Assembly (NCBI GenBank): GCA_002633005.1
Contig: NMRA01000044.1
Span: 1,162,283 to 1,210,497 of the forward strand
Reading direction: 5' to 3'
Length of the DNA stretch: 48,215 nt
DNA from: Phoronis australis
Lineage: Eukaryota > Phoronida > Phoronidae
Part shown: piece after piece, positions 13,201 to 22,200 of the stretch
Layout: the number at the start of each line of letters is the position of its first letter
Numbering within the stretch: the stretch's first letter is position 1
Program-made: the position numbers and the translations under genes
The notes under the pieces: generated by a model
The model's input: the letters and a program-made list of their open reading frames with translations, nothing else
Told to the model about the DNA's origin: nothing
Databases searched by the model: none

Positions 13201-16200
13201 ATACATTTGCTTTGAGTGAAATATTAGCATTTGTGTAGTGTGCGTACCCCCATAATTTAAATTGTACCTATTTTCAAAGTATGGCAGATATGCACATGAA
13301 TGCTGTGCTTTTTATGTTTTCTCTTTGAATTGATTGAGTAAATCAACTAACTCTCAGTAGATTCTTAGTATTTAGTTGCAAACCTGACATGTAATTGAAA
13401 TGTAGTGTACGTAGCCCCATGAGAATAAATACCATGAAACAAAAATATTACATGGTAAGTAAGCAACACTTGTCACAGACAGTTCCCTCAATTAAAAATG
13501 CTAGGTTAAAAGGGTGTTAATTACAAATACATTTGTTTTGAGTGAAATATTAGCATTTGTGTAGTGTACGTACTCCTATATTTTAACATGTGCCTGTTTT
13601 CAAGGAATGACAGACAGATATGCACATGACTGTATGCTGTACTTTTAATTTGTTCTCTTTGAATAGATTTGGTAAATGAACTATCTATCAGTTGATTTTA
13701 ATTATTTCTATAATTTGAAAAGTCATTGAAATGTAGTGTACATACCCCTGTGTAGTGTACGTACCTTCAACATCTGTGCTATAAAGTATTGCCCACAAGG
13801 ATTTTTACATACTGCTGTTCTCATGAACAATACTGATATTTCAAAATGAATAAAGTCTGACAAAAAAACAGTGGACATTATCAAATTTGTGGACAATAAA
13901 ATGCCACACAGGACTTGGCTAGTACTGAAAATCCTAGAAGACACGTCATGTGACAGCTGATGTTGCAAAGGCAGGTTCTCTATCTCTCAAGACAACTTCA
14001 ACTTGCAACAAACCAACAAGTAGAGGCAGCACAAAACTCGAGACCATTCCATACATTTGTAACTTAGTCAAAGTTTGACGTTGATTGACTGTGCGTAGTG
14101 TACGTACCCCCAACCAGTACCATTTTTTACTGTTTACAAGTTGAACACTGGGCCTAGCATTGCTTTAACTATTTTAACCAACTGGTGAATTTCTTGAAAA
14201 CTAGGCAAGTAGCACCAATAAAGTTTTTGAAAAAAGTAGTTACTTGTCATTTTCTTTTTGTTAGAATCATACTGCAAGAGAAGAAGTTCTTATTATACTG
14301 TGTTAAGATAAGAAGTGTAATGATCATCCAGGACAACTTGATCAGCACGGTAATAACTTTTCTTACTTTAGTATGTGATACTTCTTCAATTTGATCAAGA
14401 ACTCATTAAATTAACAGCTACCTTATGAATTTTTGCATGACAGAAGTGGGCTGTGACCACAAGTTGTAGTGTATGTACCCTTTTATACAGATGTGATGCA
14501 TTAGGCCATAAAATTTTATTCGGTGGTTCTTGCGTAAAAATATTTTAGATTACAAACCTGGAATGATGGTACTTTATAATAACCCAGCTTTTACAATTAT
14601 TTGACAACCTTCATTTTTCACCAAAAGTGGCCAACGAATATGGACCTTGATTGTGATTTGCCCGAAACCCTTTAATGTTCCTCTAAGTCAAAGGTTCAGT
14701 TCAGTGGCCGGTTGCATGAAACGGTTCCAAATAGGCACTCAGCTAAGGTTCCGAAGTCTTTTTGCGTATTTGTGTCTTTATGGACTCACAGATGCAATAT
14801 TTTTCTATCATTTCATCTTTATTGTGAGCTCCTCTTTGATTAATCAAATTTTCTAATAATATAACTAAAATCTGAGCCCAGAGTTCATTGAAAATAAATA
14901 GGGACTCATCCCTTATATTGGGGGTGTTGCATGAAAAGATCCCTACTTATTTTCGATAATATTGACAATTCAATGTAGAGTTCACTCTCAATTTGTATCA
15001 AAGTTAAAGTTGACTTAGTAATGAAACTAAAACAATACAAGAAAGGGCATTCATTGTTTTCACAAGTTCAAAAATACGCAGTAGACTTAGCGAACTTAAT
15101 TGAATCCTTATTTGGGACTGTTTCATGCAACCGGACACTGGGCCCTAAACGTTTGTGGAATGGTGCCGTTTTTGTATAAGCTTCCGTTTCATGTCCTGAA
15201 ATACACACCACTAGGGCTTGCTACAAAATTAATTACATGCACTGAAACCACACAAAGAAGCCTTACAGCTAGCACGCAAAATTCCGGGTTGTTACTAAGT
15301 TCATAAAAGTACGTTTTTACGGAAGCAAAGACAGGTCAACCATTCTCAGTAGAAAACAACCTTTTTAGAAGAAGTAATTCATGTTCGTCATATGCCCAGC
15401 GATGAACAAAATTTGTGGTTCTGCTAACAGATAAGAACGGCGATAAAGAAGGGAACAAATAAGTCATCGATCGTGACCAGCAATAACGGAAGAACACACT
15501 GAAGTCGAACATTTAGGTAGTAAAAACCTACGTATTCTCCCTCGGACTTGACTTTATATCTAGGCAGTATCCTGAACTGAGCGGTTTTGCCGTTGAACGG
15601 GTGTAGTGAAACAAGCATGTTATTCTTATCCCGCTGACTAGTCTGTGTCGTGCTGATGTGGACAAACTTGCCCGTGAAGAGGTGTTTAAGCTGTAACAAA
15701 TATTTATTAGTACATTGTGAAAGTTGTATGATCACAGCTAAATATTCATAGTGCACATTTGTTACGAATCACTGGCGTGTTTTACAGCACTGATGTGATG
15801 CGCTATCGCCCTGTCCACACGGCCCCGTTTTCATTTGAAAACGCAACTTTTTTGTGTTTGCAAAAAAAGTTCTCCGTCCATACGTATCGCAAATAGGAGT
15901 GTAGTACAATAATGACATACCGGTAGTAAACTCTTTGGTGCAGTGCACAGTCAAATGACCTGCCGCTCGAACACGGCACGCGCGTTGTCGCTTTATTCAT
16001 AAGCTGCACTTGATTGCACTTTGCCAGTTCGGCCGGGTTAACCGCCTAAAACATCTGAATGGTTCTCTGTGACGACTTACCCTCTGACACAGCGCCACCT
16101 ATACTACCTTTCGTGGCACTGTGAAAGAGTGTAGGTGACGGCTTTAAATGTCTTGGCTGGTTAACCTGAATAAACCGAACCTTCAAAGTCAACCAAGTGC

Positions 16201-19200
16201 AGTCACAGAAATATGCCATAAATTAGATTCTCTGCTACGGGCACCACTCGCTGGTTCCCTGCGTGCCGCTAGATGGGGCGGTAGCCGCGCCAGCACGCAG
16301 GTATCACTTAAATTTCCTCTGTAAATTTTTTTACACCGGCGTTTCTAATTGGCTAGTCGAATTCTCAACAGGCAGCGCTTTGCGCAAACAAACTGGCATG
16401 ACTGATGGACTGAAGTGTAAATGTGGTCTGTTGTACAAACAAATCGGTGCTTAAAATTATGTTCAGGAAATGTGAAGCCTAGAAATTGTAATATTGAGCC
16501 TTTTCGGAATACATCTTTCTACTGTCGATGACTTTTGTTTACGATAGTGTCCTTATACAGTATGAATAACACACCGGTTAAATCGGTCACATAATATGTG
16601 TTTATTGTGCATGTATGTGCTTCAAGCACGCGGCTATTAAACATCACTTCAGAAACGACAAGGCTAAAAATCGTTCACATTCCGCCATTTTTTCACGGTG
16701 TTGTAAAGCTAGCCAATGACTGCCAAGATTACATCGACCAATGCTAAAGCACGTGCCACTGCGTGATACCTGCGTGCTGGCTGGGCTAAGCACGCAGGGA
16801 ACCAGCGAGCGGGCACCAGCGAATTCTAGCGAGAGAGGGGTCTGGAATGGGTAATTATTAACAAGCGAGTCTGGCTGATTCATTCGCTGACTTCTCCAGC
16901 CTTTGAAAGCTTAGTAACTAAGGAGTTCTTCTCATTACTGTTTGTTCACCACACTTCTAACACTATGAATTTTAGTGAGAGTAAGAAATCGAACGCCACG
17001 CAAGATCTCGACTAGTCATGTATTGTATTTGTGTTTTGATCAATGTGATGTCATGCGCATAAAAGTAGGCCTACACGCAAAGTGCTCTATTAGTGGCATA
17101 AATGATTCAGAGTGTCATTTGCCAGTAATATTGTGAGTAAAGTCAAAATGTACGGATAATGGCAAGATATCTATGAATTTTTTACCGTTTACATACGCCT
17201 TCTTTTAATCAATCAGTCAATATAACTTCGTTATATTGACTGATTGAGCGCAAAGAGAGATTTTGCAAAGATTTTGGTCTCAGTTGACACCTTACGTATA
17301 TGCGCGAGGCCTACACAATTAGTAAAGAGTACAGTTTCATCAATCTGTCGTGAACAGCCCCCGAATATAAGCATAATCCTGGCTCTTCCTCCAAACAACA
17401 ACTACTCCAGAGTTTCAATCGTGTTTTTTGTTATTTTACTAACTAAGGAATATACCACAAGACTTCTTTCAAGTAAAACGTTGTAAAAACGCAAGTGGGT
17501 AACAATTTAAAGGGACATTACTGAAAAGAGAGCATCAAAAGCTTATTTAAAAGCAGTACTGCAGTGGTAAAATTAGAGGTACTGTAACCAGGCGTCCAAA
17601 ACCTAGCGAATCGCCTTGAGTACCGAATTTTAAAGGGGCATTGAACTCGCAAAGCCCACGTGTAGGCCTATTTTTTATTCACGAGTTTGTATTTGCTTCT
17701 AGTCTGCAGTGACAAATCTAGGATGTCGCAGAAAGGGGGACCAACCACGCATAATCGAAGGCAACGGTTTGCGTGCATTCCAAGCGGTCTCTGAAGGGGG
17801 CCCAAACACAATTATAAGGAAAATAGGCGCGCAACGCCCAGAAACGATATGCTAGAAGCGTTTTTAGTCTCGCATGGGGTGTCCTTGGGGTCCTTCGGTC
17901 GCCTTTTATCCGCCTGTGGTATGAAACCATTACTTTATCTTGAAATATTAATCTAAAACACATGTTACTCCGTACGCTTCAAAGACTAATTGTACAAACA
18001 CAATGCTGCAGAAGCAATGATGTTTCAATGAGCTGAACACTATGTACAATGCGCACACGTGCATGCGGTCATGTATAACGCACAAACTTGGAGTAGGGTT
18101 TTCTTGCAAGCAGCTGCTCTTACTTTTCATTTAGTTATGAAGTTGGTAAAATACCAGGTACTAGTGATTTGTCCAAAGATAGAGTGCTTAGTTACAGAAT
18201 CCTCCACAAACTTTTCAGTCAGCAGTCTTGTTCTTTTCAAAGTTACATGATCTGGGCTGAGAATTATCAACAGTTCTGTTCTGTCGACTCGTTTCGGCAA
18301 TAGGTTGTAGTTCGAACATTGAAAGTGGGAGACTATTGACCTCGTCAAATAGCGAGATGGAGCTTGTTTCTAATAGCAAACAAGAGCAAGCGTCTGTTAC
18401 TATCCGATTCGTTTCGCTGAATCCTTGTTCACATTCAGCTTTACTTCAAGGAAGATTCTTATGCAGAGGTCCAGTTGTCGCAGAGCACTTGGTAGGTTTT
18501 CTTCCCTGTATCTTCCATTGCTACGAACTCCGATTGCTGCTGTGGCAACCAGTCCAAACAGCTCGCAAGTACGCTCGACTTCGTGCTTGACATATCTTAT
18601 CCCGGATCCCATCGGCCCCGTTTTTTGGGGTCCAAAATGCCCAGAAGAGAGCAAAATGACTGCTCATCATCGTCAAGTAAACGCCCCTACAAGTCCAACA
18701 CTTTGAATGAATGGTCACGTTTATTCCTTTAAGGGCTTCCTTCAGCTCCAGTAACACCATAGACTATAGTACATGGACCGCCAACTCCGTATATTTTCAG
18801 TGGACGAACTGTGATCTTACGCAGAAGCCCTGACGTCATTATTCACTGGCGACACCTGTCAAAATTACCAAGTTTTACTTCCGGCAAGAACGTCGTCTTC
18901 TATCATGGTCGGCTGTTGTGTCAGTGGTCGGGGGTTAAAAGTACTCACGATACCAACCGGAAACTGAAACTGGTAATTTAGGAGAGTGGCGCCTCCTCTA
19001 GGATACTACGCAAGAAAATATCAGAGTTGCGAATCTGTTGTCTATAATCTATGGTGACACAAACCTCTTCTGTTGAACGCATGTCAGTGCATTGGCGAAT
19101 ACCTGCCCAGGATTACCAACCATTGGTTTAAGGAAGCGAACCGTCCGCGGAATAAGCTTGTGGTATTGTTGTTTCTGTGTTGCAGATCCTGAGACTGGCT

Positions 19201-22200
19201 TGACAGCTCTTCTTGCACACCGTGCATAAGCTCAAGATTCAATGAAGGTGGGACTTTCTCACTATCACAACAATCCCAAACACATGCCCAGACCTCATGA
19301 ACCACGATTTCTGTCTTCATTGGCTAGCTCGGATTGTTGATTTTAACTGCCCTCAAGCCCTCAAATTTTAACACTTTTTAATTCAGCAGCAATAGTTTCG
19401 TCTCGTTTGGACGAGCCCATTGCAATGACCAACGGTAGGTACCGTATTCACTGCTTTCAAAGAGCAAAGTTGGAATGAAGCTGTTTACTTCTGATGACTC
19501 GTACCTGATGTTTGCCAATCATGAAAGCATGGCTAGTGGTGGTCGCTCGCGCCGGAATTTTCGGCAACAATGCTGTCGTCAGCGTAGCAGTGCATTGATA
19601 CCGTAACCTATCTATCAAGACTACGCACCACTTTACCGTCACTTACTGTTCGTAGGCGGTTCGTTAAAATGCAAAAAGGTGGTTGGTTGCGCCTACGTGT
19701 GCCTACGCTCCCCTACAGCACTGTTTAAAAGGACACTAAACCTTGTTTCAACGATTTCAACAAGTCCTTATTCTGCCACGTGCTAATGCATTATTGGATT
19801 CGCACTTGAGTGAAAAAATCAGGATTCAGCTAAAAACACACCCTCTGTGTTCCAGATAGGATTTTATGGTTCTTTGTGGGTGGTCTTTCCCTACAGTTGT
19901 CGTGTAACTCGCTTGAAGCGTAGGCCACGCTTGCCCGTTTTGCAGACATTGTAAGGAATTCTCAAATTTGTCTCGAAACATTTGAAGGTTGCCGATGATT
20001 ACAGGTCATTATTTTGTTTGAGCGAAATGGATGTGATTGTCATTTTCAATATGTGTTAGTAGGACTAAACCGGGCTTAGTATCTTTTTAAGTGATGAAGC
20101 CACAGCCATTGATTCCAGCAAATGTCTGTCAGACACTGATTAGAATTGGCGATTTATAACAAAATCATAAAGACACAACGGATTTTGCTGCTTTATGGCT
20201 CTGATCAAAGCAAATCCCACCAAAAAGAATCAACATAATGCATTTTCTCCTGTAAAATTGATAATGTCACTTTCTCTACAATATTACTTATTTGAGCATG
20301 TGTGCAGACGTGTTACGTTTTCACTGAAAATGATTTCAACTTCAAATGTTAGGACCCGTTCGACTCGTGATCTAACGCAATAATACAGCAAAATGAATAA
20401 ATGTATGAAGCGCAACAGATGGATTCGCTTCTCTCCACTGTTACGTTTCTTTGTAACTCTAACTTGTGTTTAAAAATCTGTACCCGCTATGACATGGGCG
20501 TTCGTACTTGAAACGAAACAGCTGGCATGCACTGAATTTTACCTGAATGATCTCTCCATAGCGCACTTTCTTGCCGTGCTGACGTTTCTGTTCGGCTACG
20601 TTATCCTGGTCTTCAGCGCGTGCTGCTGCCTGGAATGCCGGAGAGGATGTCAAGACGATGTCGTGGCTACATACAATTTCATCAGTTTTGTTTTTAACGA
20701 TACTCTTTCCTTTACGTTCACACAGGGTGTGTTCGTCACTCGAAAGATATCACTAAAATATGAACACTTAGTAACTTTCATCCCTGTTTCCTTGCCTTAT
20801 TTTACTTTTGTTTTTTTTTTATTTTTTCATTTAAAATAAAGCGGAGAGAGCTCAATATATTTAAGGATAATTTTGGTGAACGCAAACTTCCTTAAAATTA
20901 CGAGACCACATACATGTAATAACATTCTACTACAATTATTTTTCTTCCAAAAGAGGGTTCGCGCAATATCCGTTTTACGTTACAGTACGCTAACGTTTCA
21001 GCGCATGTTTTAATTCAAATAAATATTGAGAAAATGCGAAATTTTTAACAGTCACAATGATTTCCATTAGTGTAATCGTTTTCATTTTGATTGAGTTTAA
21101 ATGGTCAGAATTGTCTGGAAAGGTTCCAATGAAGATGATTATAGACAAAAGACGAGAGAAATGAAAAAATAAACAACATTATCCAATCAATCAGCGCCAT
21201 GAGAGGTTTTCCTTTTCACAACGTGTGGGTCCTTATCGGGTTCTAGTGTCATTCATGACGCCTCTTAGTACTGAGATAAGAGCGAATCAAAGTATTCGCT
21301 TTCAGTTGTGCGACTCAGGTTCACTTGGTACGAAAGTGAAACTTTTTCGTCGTCTGTTATATGTTTATACATGAAATTACCAAAGAGCAGCGGAGCAAGA
21401 CATAAATCTGCCCTACCCGAGCTTGGGACAGCTGTGCCTTGAGTTCAACATTCTCCGAGTCCTTGTCGCAGGCACTGACGCATTTTCGGCAATTCTTATT
21501 GAGCTTATATCTGTTCTGTATGCATACTTGGAATATTATGGCTGCAAAGACGTGACAAGTAATAATGAAAGATAATATATTACAGTGTTCACAGTTTACT
21601 GGAGTTGAAGAATTTATGGAATCGCCTCGGTTTGAGTTATGAAAATAAAATCAAATGCGTATTGGAAATTACAATATGAGTGTCACACATGCGTAGAGGG
21701 TGTCCCAAATATGTTAACAGAAATTCTCCGAAATGTCAATGTAAAAAACTTTCTTCTGGATCCAATTGTGTTAATCCAGAATCCCAAGTTTCTTTTGCAA
21801 GCTACAGAAGTGTTTTAATGCATTAATTCCCAATAATGCAAAAAGTTGTACAACCTAAGCTATAATAATGATAAACACATACATCACTGAGCACGAACAG
21901 ATGACATCTGTGTAGAGTTCAGTAATGCTAGGGTCTCGCTAAAAAGCAAGACTTCGCGAGATTACGTGAGATATTGCCGTGTATTTTAAAGTTATTGTCA
22001 TTGAAATCATGCTAGACCCTGCTACGCTCACAGCAGCCTCCCCGGTGGGCAAAACTTGGCGAACGTTCAGTAGCGCTAGGACCTACGCTAGCATCTGGCT
22101 AAAATCTAGCCAGAATCACGTGTTCTGTTTCAAAACACACGGCAATATCCAACGTAATCTCGCGAAGTCTTGCTTTTTAGCGAGGTCCCAGGGTTACTGA

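Noticed and set aside
12311-14659. CRISPR-like array, because of the repeated GTAGTGTACGTACCCC motif
   Set aside because: Spacing is irregular, the intervening DNA is itself duplicated, and the genome is eukaryotic; it is an internal repeat of a mobile element.
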